A DNA stretch of 64,000 nucleotides, from contig NZ_BSOJ01000001.1 in the NCBI RefSeq assembly GCF_030160455.1, positions 1-64,000 of the forward strand. Reading direction: 5' to 3'. The position numbers and the translations under genes were made by a program. The notes under the pieces were generated by a model. The model saw only the letters and a list, made by a program, of their open reading frames with translations. It searched no databases and was not told the DNA's origin. The stretch comes from Limnobacter litoralis (lineage in GTDB: Bacteria > Pseudomonadota > Gammaproteobacteria > Burkholderiales > Burkholderiaceae_B). Of this stretch, positions 56,230 to 64,000 are shown piece after piece (position 1 is the first letter of the stretch; every line of letters begins with the position of its first letter).

Positions 56230-56997
56230 ATGCGCGTGCTGTTGATGAAATTGCGTCTGCTGGCGCACCTGCTGTACGGCCTTTGGATCGCCGCTGTGCT
56301 GTGGCCCTTGTTGGGCGATGCTCGGCGGGAGACCATTGAGAAAAAATGGGCTCGCAAGCTGCTTCACATCCTGAATGTGGAGGTAGACGTTGAGTTTGAG
56401 GTGCCCGAAGCCGACTTCTCCAAAGACGGCCCCATGCTGTTGTTCAGCAACCATGTGTCGTGGCTGGATATTTTTGCGATCAATGCCCATTACCCGGTGA
56501 CGTTCATTGCCAAATCTGAAATAGCATCCTGGCCAGTGATTGGGCTGTTTGCCCGACGCAGTGGCGCGCTGTTCATTGAACGTGGCAAGCGCACCGCCGT
56601 GCGTGACGTGATCGAGGCTGCGGTGGGTGTGCTTAAAACAGGCCGGTGTGTCGCGGTGTTTCCGGAGGGCACCACGGGTTATGGCGAAACCCCTTTGCCA
56701 TTTCACAGCAATTTCGTGCAACCTGCCATACAGGCGGATGTGCCCGTGCTGCCCGTTAGCTTGCAGTATTTTTTGCCCGATGGGCGATTTACGCCCGAGC
56801 CCGCATTTGTGGGTGAACAAACCATGGTTGAAAACCTGAAGGTTTTGTTCAACAGTCAGACGGGTTATCGAGTGAAGCTGTATTTTCACAAGCCGGTGGT
56901 GCCGGCCCACGGTGTAAGCCGCCGCGATTTAAGTGACGCCGTTCGCAAAGAAATTGCGGCACGCTGTGAGCAGCGCGCTAGAAAGGCTGCTGCCTGA
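56230..56997 (+). CDS. plsC: 1-acylglycerol-3-phosphate O-acyltransferase
   Basis: This 255-residue inner-membrane acyltransferase makes phosphatidic acid. The HxxxxD box is SNHVSWLDIFAIN, the substrate box is LFIERGKRTAVRDV and the FPEGTTGYGETPLPFHSN motif follows. An N-terminal membrane segment (LLAHLLYGLWIAAVLWPLL) anchors it. It ends the pyrimidine gene run. The exact acyl acceptor (lyso-phosphatidic acid or another) is inferred from the motifs only. Confidence 0.9.
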   Translation: MRVLLMKLRLLAHLLYGLWIAAVLWPLLGDARRETIEKKWARKLLHILNVEVDVEFEVPEADFSKDGPMLLFSNHVSWLDIFAINAHYPVTFIAKSEIASWPVIGLFARRSGALFIERGKRTAVRDVIEAAVGVLKTGRCVAVFPEGTTGYGETPLPFHSNFVQPAIQADVPVLPVSLQYFLPDGRFTPEPAFVGEQTMVENLKVLFNSQTGYRVKLYFHKPVVPAHGVSRRDLSDAVRKEIAARCEQRARKAAA

Positions 56998-57038
56998 TCG
57001 TTCCGGCGGGGCTGCATATTCAGTACTCACAGTGAGCC

Positions 57039-57752
57039 CTACCTCGGTAATGGAACATAGACTTTGCCTTCTCTTTTGGCTTTCGCTTCCCGTTCACGTT
57101 CTTGCTGATCCAACTCTGCAGGGGTTTGAACCCAAGGTGTGGCGATGCCGAGGGTGACCATGTATTGTTGACGACCAAACAGATCTTTAGATCCGAAACA
57201 GGAGAAGGCAACGATGATTTGGTATTTGTGTTCAGCCTGCCAGTAAGTAGAAACCGGGAGGCAAGCTTTGTATCGCTCCATCAAGTCGTTGGACCGGTCC
57301 AACGCTGGAAATTCCTTGGGATTAGTTAGAAACCAGCCATTGCTTTTCCACTGGGTCTGAAGGTTGTCAATCAGATCCAGCGATTCATCCAGTGTCGTGG
57401 TGTGCATGGTTGGTGATATTTGGATATTGTCGACCTTTTTGTCGTCATACATGATCATGAAGAACTTGGACTTGGGCGTTCTAAAAGTATAGCGTCCATC
57501 GTCAAATACCAAAGCAGAGTATTGTTTTGGTGTTGTGTCGTATACGCTGTCATAGATTGCGGGAACAATCGTTGCGGTAGAGTTTTTTCTCATTTCCTCC
57601 CAAGATTCACCAATGTAAAGTTTGATTACGGGTGTGGGCTGAAGTGCCATGTTGATTTTGAAGGCTACTATGCCGAGGCCAAAGATGAATAATCCGATGG
57701 TTTTTGAATGTTTTCTTGCAAAAATAACTGTTTGCTCAATTAAGGTGCTCAT
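57039..57752 (-). CDS. Membrane-anchored protein of unknown function, paralogue 1
   Basis: A 237-residue protein with an N-terminal hydrophobic anchor (TIGLFIFGLGIVAFKINMAL) followed by QPTPVIKLYIGESWEEM, shared almost exactly with the next gene upstream. The rest is probably periplasmic, and near the end QREREAKAKREGKVYVPLPR matches the tail of its paralogue (KAKREGKPYVRLVR). I do not recognise the family. Its start overlaps the stop of the paralogue by 4 bases. Base composition looks AT-richer than flanking genes. An immunity or accessory role beside the PAAR locus is speculative. Confidence 0.55.
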   Translation of the reverse strand: MSTLIEQTVIFARKHSKTIGLFIFGLGIVAFKINMALQPTPVIKLYIGESWEEMRKNSTATIVPAIYDSVYDTTPKQYSALVFDDGRYTFRTPKSKFFMIMYDDKKVDNIQISPTMHTTTLDESLDLIDNLQTQWKSNGWFLTNPKEFPALDRSNDLMERYKACLPVSTYWQAEHKYQIIVAFSCFGSKDLFGRQQYMVTLGIATPWVQTPAELDQQEREREAKAKREGKVYVPLPR

Positions 57753-58459
57753 CTGACCAGTCGAACGTAGGGTTTGCCTTCACGCTTGGCTTTTTCTTCG
57801 TTTTTTCGTTCAATCTGATCGAATTCCTCGTCAGACATAATCCAAGGCTTTCCAACACTCATCGAGATCAGGTATCGCTTTTCATGCTTCCAGTTGTTGT
57901 CGTCATATCCCCCGACAGAAATTGCGACCTGATATTTGTCTGCAGCCTGCCAGTAAGTACTTGCCCCATTTCGGGCATGTAGGATCTTGTCGCGCCAATA
58001 TTGATTGTCTTCAAAAGCTGGGTTTTCTTTCGGTAATACAAGAAACCACCCATTTTCCTTAAGTTGATTTTCAATATCGACAATGATTTTCAGTATGTCA
58101 TCGATTGGCAGTAAATCCATTTGAGGTGAAATTCGGATACTGTGAACTTTCTTTTTTTCATTAAAGAGAACAACAAAGAACTTGGCTTTCGGTGTGTGAA
58201 AATGGAACTTTTTATCGTCAAAAAATAATTGTGAAGGATATTCTGGAGATTCGTAACCGACTAACATATCGGCAGGATTTTTAATAAATGCTGTAGAATT
58301 TTCTTGCATTTCATCCCACGGCTCTCCGATGTAAAGTTCGATCACAGGTGTCGGTTGAAGTGCTTTCCTATAAATAAAAATCAATGTACACAGAATTAAT
58401 ATGGTCAATATCGGTCTATTCTTGAGCTTTTTTGATCGACCTTGGAAAAGTGATCTCAC
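57749..58459 (-). CDS. Membrane-anchored protein of unknown function, paralogue 2
   Basis: This 236-residue protein has an N-terminal hydrophobic anchor (PILTILILCTLIFIY), then QPTPVIELYIGEPWDEM, clearly duplicated with the gene at 57039-57752. Shared positions continue through the body (TPKAKFFVVLF and TPKSKFFMIMY; SNGWFLT and ENGWFLVLPKE; STYWQA). The two genes are therefore tandem paralogues, diverged considerably in the middle. Start overlaps the stop of the DUF2515-like gene by 4 bases. The region looks AT-rich compared with the genome average in this window, suggesting acquisition. Confidence 0.55.
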   Translation of the reverse strand: MRSLFQGRSKKLKNRPILTILILCTLIFIYRKALQPTPVIELYIGEPWDEMQENSTAFIKNPADMLVGYESPEYPSQLFFDDKKFHFHTPKAKFFVVLFNEKKKVHSIRISPQMDLLPIDDILKIIVDIENQLKENGWFLVLPKENPAFEDNQYWRDKILHARNGASTYWQAADKYQVAISVGGYDDNNWKHEKRYLISMSVGKPWIMSDEEFDQIERKNEEKAKREGKPYVRLVR

Positions 58460-59547
58460 TGTATATTTCCCCCGCCTTGGGAAATCTCAAAAATAGATTT
58501 TCCGAGCATTTCTGCCATTTTGCTGTGCAGGATTTGGTTGAATCTTACGGCAGCTCTGTTAACAAATTCCATTCTCTGTGTTGGGTCGCTAAGGTCTGCC
58601 GCAACCTTGTTGCTGAAACGTTCAGTACGATCATCGTCCAGAGGTTGGCATTGATTGCTAAATGTTAATTGGATGGCTTCTGTGTAGTGTTTGAAAAAGC
58701 CAGTTACAAAAGTAGCTTGATTTGCCCGTAACAGAGATTGCATGGTGAAATTGTTATAAATAACTTTTTGTAGGATGTTAATTTGTTCATGCGTTGCCAG
58801 AAAAAGTACACCTTTTTGTATTTCGCCTGAGTCAATCGCAGTAAATCCATCAATCACCTCCGATTTCGCTTCTCCGAAGCGCAGTATCTCTTGGCTAATC
58901 GGCCACATCACCGGGAACTTCGGATTGCCGTAAATCCCTGGTCGTCTCTTAAGGCACTGTTTCATCTGATCCAGCCCCCGCTTCTTGTAAAACAGGTGCA
59001 GTGGGTAGATGTCCAGAAACAGGGTGGTGTTGCCCAGCGCCAGCATGTTGTACATGTAGGCCGACGAGCTCATCACCGCCGCATCAAATCCAATTTGGGA
59101 GGCGGTCATCTCTCTGTTTATAAGCCAGTTGGGGAGGGTGTTCCTCACTTCGATGTCTCTTTTGGATTCATCAATCAGCTGATTGGCGTGCAACAGGCCA
59201 CAACCCACCTGCTTGGAAGCAAATGCCGCCAGCCCCGCCCATTGAAAGCGGTGGTCCTCCAGCCACAATTTGGCGTACGCCATGTTGATCTGACGGTTGC
59301 GCTCTTTCGGGTCTGAAATTAAAACACCCCCGGGCGCGACGATGTCTTCGGCCATTTGTTGATAGATTCGCCAAAGGCAGTCGCAGGTTAAAACAGGGGC
59401 TTCGACCACGGTTTGCCAGTGCCCGGGGCTGGTCTCTTTGCGTATGCACTGGCAGTCCTCAATGGGGCGGGTGGGTTGGTGTAAACCCATGGGGTCGGTG
59501 GAATGCGGGGTGAATATCTTTTTCAAGGTAGGGGCTTTTGCAGACAA
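58456..59547 (-). CDS. DUF2515-like protein beside a PAAR gene, candidate secreted effector or adaptor
   Basis: A 363-residue protein without signal peptide or membrane segment. RNRQINMAYAKLWLEDHRFQ followed by WAGLAAFASKQVGCGLLHA resembles the DUF2515 pattern (alternating WALLAHMVSRN-like block), from memory of that family only. SSSAYMYNMLALGNTTLFLD and GNPKFPVMWP are other conserved-looking blocks. It begins the three-gene minus operon and is divergent from the PAAR gene 140 bases away. A role as type VI effector or chaperone is inferred from context. The N-terminus has a DCQCIRKETS segment and CDCLWRIYQ with clustered cysteines. Confidence 0.5.
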   Translation of the reverse strand: MSAKAPTLKKIFTPHSTDPMGLHQPTRPIEDCQCIRKETSPGHWQTVVEAPVLTCDCLWRIYQQMAEDIVAPGGVLISDPKERNRQINMAYAKLWLEDHRFQWAGLAAFASKQVGCGLLHANQLIDESKRDIEVRNTLPNWLINREMTASQIGFDAAVMSSSAYMYNMLALGNTTLFLDIYPLHLFYKKRGLDQMKQCLKRRPGIYGNPKFPVMWPISQEILRFGEAKSEVIDGFTAIDSGEIQKGVLFLATHEQINILQKVIYNNFTMQSLLRANQATFVTGFFKHYTEAIQLTFSNQCQPLDDDRTERFSNKVAADLSDPTQRMEFVNRAAVRFNQILHSKMAEMLGKSIFEISQGGGNIQ

Positions 59548-59610
59548 ATGCTTTGACCATACAAAAGTTCAAACCAGGGTGACAAATTCTTGTTGGGGTC
59601 ACTACTTCAG

Positions 59611-59632
59611 ATTGCCCGTTCGCAGGGGCAAT
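59611..59632. promoter_or_regulatory. Perfect inverted repeat between the divergent effector-like and PAAR genes
   Basis: ATTGCCC (59611-59617) and GGGCAAT (59626-59632) are perfectly complementary with an 8-base spacer. Lying in the 140-base divergent intergenic region, it could be a regulator-binding site or a leader hairpin. Confidence 0.35.
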
Positions 59633-59687
59633 TCTGGGCTTGTGTTAGCGTCCGTGGGTTTAATTCTTCATTTCAAGGTGAATTTTC

Positions 59688-60209
59688 ATGCCCAACATGA
59701 TTCGACAAGGCGACAGCACCAGCCACGGTGGCACTGTGCTTGAGGGTTTTTCCGCGTATTTGATTGATGGTCGGGCTGCGGCAGGTTTGGGTCACATGGT
59801 GGCTTGCCCGCAATGCAAGGGTACTTTTCCCATCGCGCAGGGCAACCCGGCGCACACCTACAACAATACCCCTTTGGCTTACCACGGCATGGTCACGGCC
59901 TGTGGTGCAACATTGTTGTCCAGTCAAGGCTTCATGACCCACACGTCGCCAACGGGTTCCATGGCCAAAATGGCGGAATCGCAATACCCGCATTACCCGC
60001 TGAAGCAGCATCCGGAAAGTCGGGAAGTTCAATTTGTGGTGAGGCACCACGTCACCAAAGAGCCCTTGGCGAACGTGCCTTACAAAATCAGGTTTGGCGA
60101 CGGGCGGGTGGAGCATGGCACCACCGACAGCAAAGGCTTGACTGCCAAATACCCAGCCGAACGGGCGCGCGACGCCGAGCTTGAATTGCCAGGCAAGGCG
60201 TCGGTTTAG
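59688..60209 (+). CDS. PAAR-domain protein with transthyretin-like C-terminal extension
   Basis: This 173-residue protein starts MPNMIRQGDSTSHGGTVLEG, a PAAR tip motif; GHMVACPQCKGTFPI and YHGMVTACGATLLSSQG complete the spike-like domain with cysteine pairs that may bind metal. The tail (about 113-170) has QFVVRHHVTKEPLANVPYKI, FGDGRVEHGTTDSKGLTAK, the pattern of the transthyretin-like domains appended to VgrG and PAAR proteins. PAAR proteins sharpen the tip of type VI secretion needles. An AAGGTG ribosome site precedes the ATG. No VgrG, Hcp or tss genes are in the window. Confidence 0.82.
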   Translation: MPNMIRQGDSTSHGGTVLEGFSAYLIDGRAAAGLGHMVACPQCKGTFPIAQGNPAHTYNNTPLAYHGMVTACGATLLSSQGFMTHTSPTGSMAKMAESQYPHYPLKQHPESREVQFVVRHHVTKEPLANVPYKIRFGDGRVEHGTTDSKGLTAKYPAERARDAELELPGKASV

Positions 60210-60223
60210 TGCTTGCTTTGCGT

Positions 60224-61111
60224 TTACTCTGACTCGCTGGTGTTCTCAAAATTGGGCACGAAAAACCGGTCTTTCAAAAGGCTCAGACCCAAGGTGTCCA
60301 ACATGTCGTGCAATTGGCGCGCGGCCTTGCGGTTGCCGCGCTGGTGCTTTTTCGCGATGATCAGCTCATTTTTCATGGAATGTTCCCAACCCACCAGCTC
60401 GGTTACAGTGACCCGATAGCCGTGTGCTTCAAGTTGCAGGCAACGCAGCACATTGGTCAATTGACTGCCAAATTCGCGGGTGTGAATGGGGTGTCGCCAC
60501 AACTCGACCAGCGGGGTTTTGCCCAACATCAGGCTTTTGGTTTCGCGCAGTTTGCTGGCAACCTCGGCCTGGCAGCAGGGCACCAGGGCCATGTACCTGG
60601 CTTGCTTTTTCAAGCCGAATGCGATGGCGTCGTCGGTGGCTGTGTTGCAGGCGTGCAGTGCCGTTACGATGTCAACCGTTTCAGGCAAATCGGGGTGTTC
60701 GGTGGCTTGTGCCACGGGCAGGTTGATGAATTGCATGCCCGCTGCAAAGCCCAAGTGTTCGGCCAGCGTCTGTGATTTGTCGGTGAGGTCTTGCCGGGTT
60801 TCAACCCCGGCCACCACGGCACCCTGCGGGTTTTGTTTGATGTAGAGGTCGTAAAGAATGAAACCCAGATACGATTTGCCCGCGCCATGGTCTACCAGAT
60901 ACAAACCGCCGTTGTTGGCTGCACGGGCTTGCTCAATCAGTGGCTCAATGAACTGGGTGAGGTGGTAAACCTGTTTCAGCTTGCGTCGGCTGTCCTGGTT
61001 CAGGGCCCCGTCGCGCGTCAGAATATGCAGGGCCTTCAACAGTTCAATCGATTGGCCAGGCTTGATTTCTGGATGTGCAGCGGGCGCTGCCTTTTTGGTG
61101 GCCTTGCTCAT
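60224..61111 (-). CDS. SAM-dependent methyltransferase (Methyltransferase_32 type, probable RNA target)
   Basis: A 295-residue protein. GLYLVDHGAGKSYLGFILYD is an altered motif I (GAGKGY-like), and VTALHACNTATDDAI with PCCQAE downstream match a family that includes rRNA or tRNA-type methyltransferases (for example METTL-like CHACGxxxD). The Cys pairs ALHACN and VPCCQAE may bind metal. Target unknown. The N-terminus is lysine- and alanine-rich (MSKATKKAAPAAHPEIK). It overlaps apaH by 4 bases and ends 14 bases after the convergent PAAR gene. Confidence 0.75.
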   Translation of the reverse strand: MSKATKKAAPAAHPEIKPGQSIELLKALHILTRDGALNQDSRRKLKQVYHLTQFIEPLIEQARAANNGGLYLVDHGAGKSYLGFILYDLYIKQNPQGAVVAGVETRQDLTDKSQTLAEHLGFAAGMQFINLPVAQATEHPDLPETVDIVTALHACNTATDDAIAFGLKKQARYMALVPCCQAEVASKLRETKSLMLGKTPLVELWRHPIHTREFGSQLTNVLRCLQLEAHGYRVTVTELVGWEHSMKNELIIAKKHQRGNRKAARQLHDMLDTLGLSLLKDRFFVPNFENTSESE

Positions 61112-61923
61112 GCGGGCACCTGGGTCAGTTCAAGCGTATCGAGCTGCAAGGCAGTCAAATGACCACCCCACACGCAGCCAGTGTCCAAGCAATAGCCAGC
61201 GGAGTTTTGCACTTTATTCAGCGTAGACCAGTGCCCGAACAGGATCAGGTCTTCACCCCGTTCACCCGGATATTCAAACCAGGGATGCAAGCCCTCCGGA
61301 GCCACTGCCGGGTCTTCTTTGTACTTGAAATCGATTTTTCCGTCGGCGTACAGCATGCGAAGCCGAGTGCAAACATTCACGATGACGCGCAGACGATCAA
61401 ATCCGGTCAGGCTGAAGTCCCAGTATTCCGGCTTGTTGCCGTACAGTTCAGCCATGAAGGATTTCCAGTCGGGGCCAGCCAACACCGCCTGCACTTCATC
61501 GGAAAAAGCCAAGGCGTTGTCGAACGACCACTGCGGCAATATGCCCGCGTGCACCATCAGGCCGCGCTGCCCGGTGGGCAAAACGGCGGGTAATTCAAGG
61601 GCGAGGGGTTGGGCGCGTAGCCAGTCAATCAACACGTCGGCGTCGGGTGCCTGCACAATTTCTTCGATGGTGTCACTTTTGTGGCTTTTGCCACTGCCGC
61701 ACCACAGCGCCAACAAATGCAAGTCGTGATTGCCCAACACCACCCGCGCCTGGTCGCCAAGCGAATGGATGAATCGCAGGGTTTCCAACGATTTGGGGCC
61801 CCGATTGACCAGATCGCCCGCAAACCAAAGGGTGTCGTTTGTGGGGTTGAAGTGGATTTTGTCCAGAAGGGCAAGCAAGGGGTCCAAGCAACCTTGTACG
61901 TCTCCGATTGCGTAGTGGGTCAT
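61108..61923 (-). CDS. apaH: Diadenosine tetraphosphatase (symmetrical)
   Basis: This 271-residue metallophosphatase splits Ap4A into two ADP and can act in RNA decapping. YAIGDVQGCLDPLLALL, FAGDLVNRGPKSLETL and VVLGNHDLHLLAL are the three metal-binding motifs, and MVHAGILPQWSFDNAL follows. Complete. It is divergent from the phosphomannomutase gene (77 bases). Confidence 0.96.
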   Translation of the reverse strand: MTHYAIGDVQGCLDPLLALLDKIHFNPTNDTLWFAGDLVNRGPKSLETLRFIHSLGDQARVVLGNHDLHLLALWCGSGKSHKSDTIEEIVQAPDADVLIDWLRAQPLALELPAVLPTGQRGLMVHAGILPQWSFDNALAFSDEVQAVLAGPDWKSFMAELYGNKPEYWDFSLTGFDRLRVIVNVCTRLRMLYADGKIDFKYKEDPAVAPEGLHPWFEYPGERGEDLILFGHWSTLNKVQNSAGYCLDTGCVWGGHLTALQLDTLELTQVPA

Positions 61924-62000
61924 GACTGAATACTGTAAGAACGATTGAGGTATTATGCCCTTTTAAACAGACTACTTGCGGTTTTCAAGAGCGCCTTCCC

Positions 62001-63392
62001 ATGACTATTTCCCCTTCCATTTTCAAAGCCTACGACATTCGCGGCATTGTCGATTCAACCCTGACTGAACAAGCCTGTTACCAGGTTGGGCGCGCGCTAG
62101 GTGGCTTGGCCAAAACCCGGGGTGTCAAAGAGGCCGTGGTGGGGCGCGACGGGCGATTGTCGGGGCCGCGTTTGTGCAAGGCGCTGGCCGATGGTTTCAT
62201 GGATGCCGGTCTGGATGTGGTGGACATTGGCATGGTGGCCACGCCGCTGGTGTACTTTGCCACATACCTGCTTGGAAACGGCACGGGCGTACAAGTGACC
62301 GGCAGCCACAACCCGCCTGAATACAATGGTCTGAAAATGATGGTGGCCGGTGAAACGTTGTATGGCGACACCATTCAAGGCCTGTACAAGTGGATTGCAG
62401 ACAAAAACCCGCAGCCCGACGACGAATGCCAGGTGGCGCGTGGCAGTTACAGACAACTGGATGTGTGGACTGAATACCTGAAAGAAATCACCGACGACGT
62501 CAAGTTGGCCCGACCCATGAAAATTGCCGTGGACTGTGGCAACGGCGTGGCCGGTGCTTTCGCCAAGACCTTGTACGAAGCCTTGGGTTGTGAAGTGATT
62601 GAGCTTTTTTGTGAGGTGGACGGCAATTTTCCGAATCATCACCCGGACCCTGCCCACCCTGAAAACCTGCAGGATCTGATTCAATGCCTGAAGACCACTG
62701 ACGCTGAAATTGGTTTGGCGTTTGACGGCGACGGCGACCGCCTGGGTGTGGTCACCAAAGATGGCCAGATTATTTACCCGGACCGGCAGCTGATTCTGTT
62801 CGCGCGTGATGTACTGTCGCGAAACCCCGGTGAAACCATTATTTATGACGTGAAGTGCACACGCCACGTGGCCAAGGCGGTGCAGGCCGCAGGGGGCGTG
62901 CCGATGATGTGGAAAACCGGCCATTCACTGGTGAAAGCCAAACTGCGCGAGACAGGTGCACCACTGGCGGGCGAAATGAGTGGTCACATCTTCTTCAAAG
63001 AGCGGTGGTTCGGTTTTGACGACGGCTTGTACGCTGGTGTGCGACTGCTTGAAATTTTGTCGAAGTCGGACAATCCATCGCAAGTGTTGAATGGCCTGCC
63101 GAATTCTTCCAGCACGCCTGAACTGCAGTTGAAGACGGCCGAAGGTGAGAATTTCGAATTGATCAAACGCCTGCAGGCAGAGGGGCAGTTCCCCACGTCT
63201 GAACAGGTGGTGACCATCGACGGCGTGCGTGCTGAATACGCAGATGGTTTTGGGTTGGCCAGGCCTTCCAACACCACGCCGGTGGTGGTGATGCGTTTCG
63301 AAGCAGACAACCCGGAGGCGCTGGCGCGTATTCAGGGTGAGTTCAAATCGGCCATCCTGAAGCTGGCACCCACTGTTAACCTGCCTTTTTAA
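62001..63392 (+). CDS. Phosphomannomutase/phosphoglucomutase (AlgC type)
   Basis: A 463-residue alpha-D-phosphohexomutase that interconverts hexose 1- and 6-phosphates for LPS and exopolysaccharide nucleotide sugars. FKAYDIRGIVDSTL, the phosphoserine loop QVTGSHNPPEYNGLKM, the metal loop GLAFDGDGDRLGVV and the sugar-binding GEMSGHIFFKERWFGFDDG are all intact. Known AlgC/ManB proteins with this length use both glucose and mannose; which dominates here is not readable. It lies 12 bases ahead of the next gene, so the two may share a transcript. Confidence 0.94.
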   Translation: MTISPSIFKAYDIRGIVDSTLTEQACYQVGRALGGLAKTRGVKEAVVGRDGRLSGPRLCKALADGFMDAGLDVVDIGMVATPLVYFATYLLGNGTGVQVTGSHNPPEYNGLKMMVAGETLYGDTIQGLYKWIADKNPQPDDECQVARGSYRQLDVWTEYLKEITDDVKLARPMKIAVDCGNGVAGAFAKTLYEALGCEVIELFCEVDGNFPNHHPDPAHPENLQDLIQCLKTTDAEIGLAFDGDGDRLGVVTKDGQIIYPDRQLILFARDVLSRNPGETIIYDVKCTRHVAKAVQAAGGVPMMWKTGHSLVKAKLRETGAPLAGEMSGHIFFKERWFGFDDGLYAGVRLLEILSKSDNPSQVLNGLPNSSSTPELQLKTAEGENFELIKRLQAEGQFPTSEQVVTIDGVRAEYADGFGLARPSNTTPVVVMRFEADNPEALARIQGEFKSAILKLAPTVNLPF

Positions 63393-63404
63393 GGGGAAGG
63401 TAAT

Positions 63405-64000
63405 ATGACCCAGCCTGATCGCATGCCGGTGATGTTCGTCGGCCATGGCAACCCCATGAATGCCATCGAACACAATGCCTTCAGTGCGCAATGGGCTGAG
63501 TTGGGTCGAACACTGCCGAAGCCAAAAGCGATCGTGTGCCTGTCAGCCCATTGGGAAACCGAGGGGTTGAGGGTCACGTCCTCGGCACAGCCGGAAACCA
63601 TTCATGACTTCTATGGCTTTCCGAAAGCCCTGTTTGATGTGCAGTACCGTGCGCCGGGCGACCCTGCACTGGCGCGTGAAATTGTCGACTTGCTGAAACC
63701 GACGCAAGTGACAGAGGACGAACAGCGTGGGCTCGATCACGGCGTTTGGGGCGTGCTTGCGCCCATGTTTCCCGAAGCCGACATTCCAGTGGTGCAGCTC
63801 AGCCTGTGGCGGGGCAAGTCGGCCCGTTACCACTTCGAGCTGGGGCAACGACTGGCAACGCTTCGAAGGCAGGGCGTGCTGGTGGTAGCCAGTGGCAACA
63901 TTGTGCACAACCTTCGAACCTTTGATTTTAACGCCACCGAGGCCACCCCTTGGGCCGCTGAGTTTGACGCCAAGGTGCAGTCTGCCTTGCTCAGCCGCGA
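63405..64000 (+). CDS. LigB-family extradiol dioxygenase (DODA/YgiD type), cut by window end
   Basis: The visible 198 residues start MTQPDRMPVMFVGHGNPMNA and include CLSAHWETEGLRV, DEQRGLDHGVWGVLAPMFP and VVASGNIVHNLRTFDF, the metal-binding histidine regions of the DOPA 4,5-dioxygenase/YgiD branch of LigB enzymes. An AGGGGAAGG ribosome site is upstream. About 60 C-terminal residues are probably missing beyond the window. The natural substrate is unknown; bacterial members can open catechol rings. Confidence 0.88.
   Translation, partial: MTQPDRMPVMFVGHGNPMNAIEHNAFSAQWAELGRTLPKPKAIVCLSAHWETEGLRVTSSAQPETIHDFYGFPKALFDVQYRAPGDPALAREIVDLLKPTQVTEDEQRGLDHGVWGVLAPMFPEADIPVVQLSLWRGKSARYHFELGQRLATLRRQGVLVVASGNIVHNLRTFDFNATEATPWAAEFDAKVQSALLSR

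Overview
The window is about 64 kb of gene-dense chromosome from a Gram-negative betaproteobacterium, most likely Burkholderiales. The genus Limnobacter is a guess that cannot be proven from sequence alone. Pointers are the porin of the Burkholderiales type, MsbA and LPS glycosyltransferases beside dnaE, the pyrR-pyrB-pseudo-dihydroorotase cluster, YqgE/RuvX, and an uninterrupted de novo NAD, biotin, thiamine and haem gene complement. I see no rRNA, tRNA, CRISPR array, insertion sequence or phage gene. Intergenic gaps are short; none exceeds about 300 bases without an explained element.

Layout. 0-4 kb: a small membrane protein and dnaE. 4-11.2 kb: an envelope-glycan block (msbA, a DegT-type sugar aminotransferase, a WaaQ-like heptosyltransferase, a GT11-like enzyme, a GT4 enzyme and a truncated GT9-like protein). 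11.4-13 kb: a porin and a small exported protein. 13.2-25.6 kb: a minus-strand string of 14 genes, yebC-purD-hemF-nadD-rsfS-rlmH-maf-rng-bioF-bioH-like-bioC-bioD-bioA-bioB, with many 1-4 bp overlaps. 25.8-31.7 kb: mscL, a tandem glycine riboswitch controlling a DadA-type dehydrogenase, glnS, and a membrane protein of the so-called site-specific recombinase family. 31.7-34.4 kb: cobalamin adenosyltransferase, and thiC behind a TPP riboswitch. 34.4-36.7 kb: a CsgG/HfaB-type outer-membrane lipoprotein with two exported Asn-rich repeat proteins. 36.9-40.6 kb: nadA, nadC and nadB. 40.7-43.5 kb: uppP and a GGDEF/EAL protein. 43.6-45.3 kb: thiS-thiG-trmB. 45.4-50.8 kb: an ArsS-like radical SAM protein, a coiled-coil membrane protein, a 54-residue rubredoxin, thiD, thiE and hemL. 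50.8-57 kb: phrB, then yqgE-ruvX-pyrR-pyrB-pyrX-plsC. 57-60.2 kb: a putative type VI secretion accessory island (a PAAR protein opposite a three-gene operon with tandem paralogues). 60.2-64 kb: an RNA-type methyltransferase, apaH, a phosphomannomutase/phosphoglucomutase and a truncated LigB-like dioxygenase.

Most of the window is housekeeping and cofactor metabolism. The parts that look least described are the CsgG/HfaB-like locus, in which two substrates share a repeat module of fixed spacing; the PAAR island; and the glycine riboswitch placed on a D-amino-acid dehydrogenase gene. All domain calls rest on reading motifs by eye; no database search was run.
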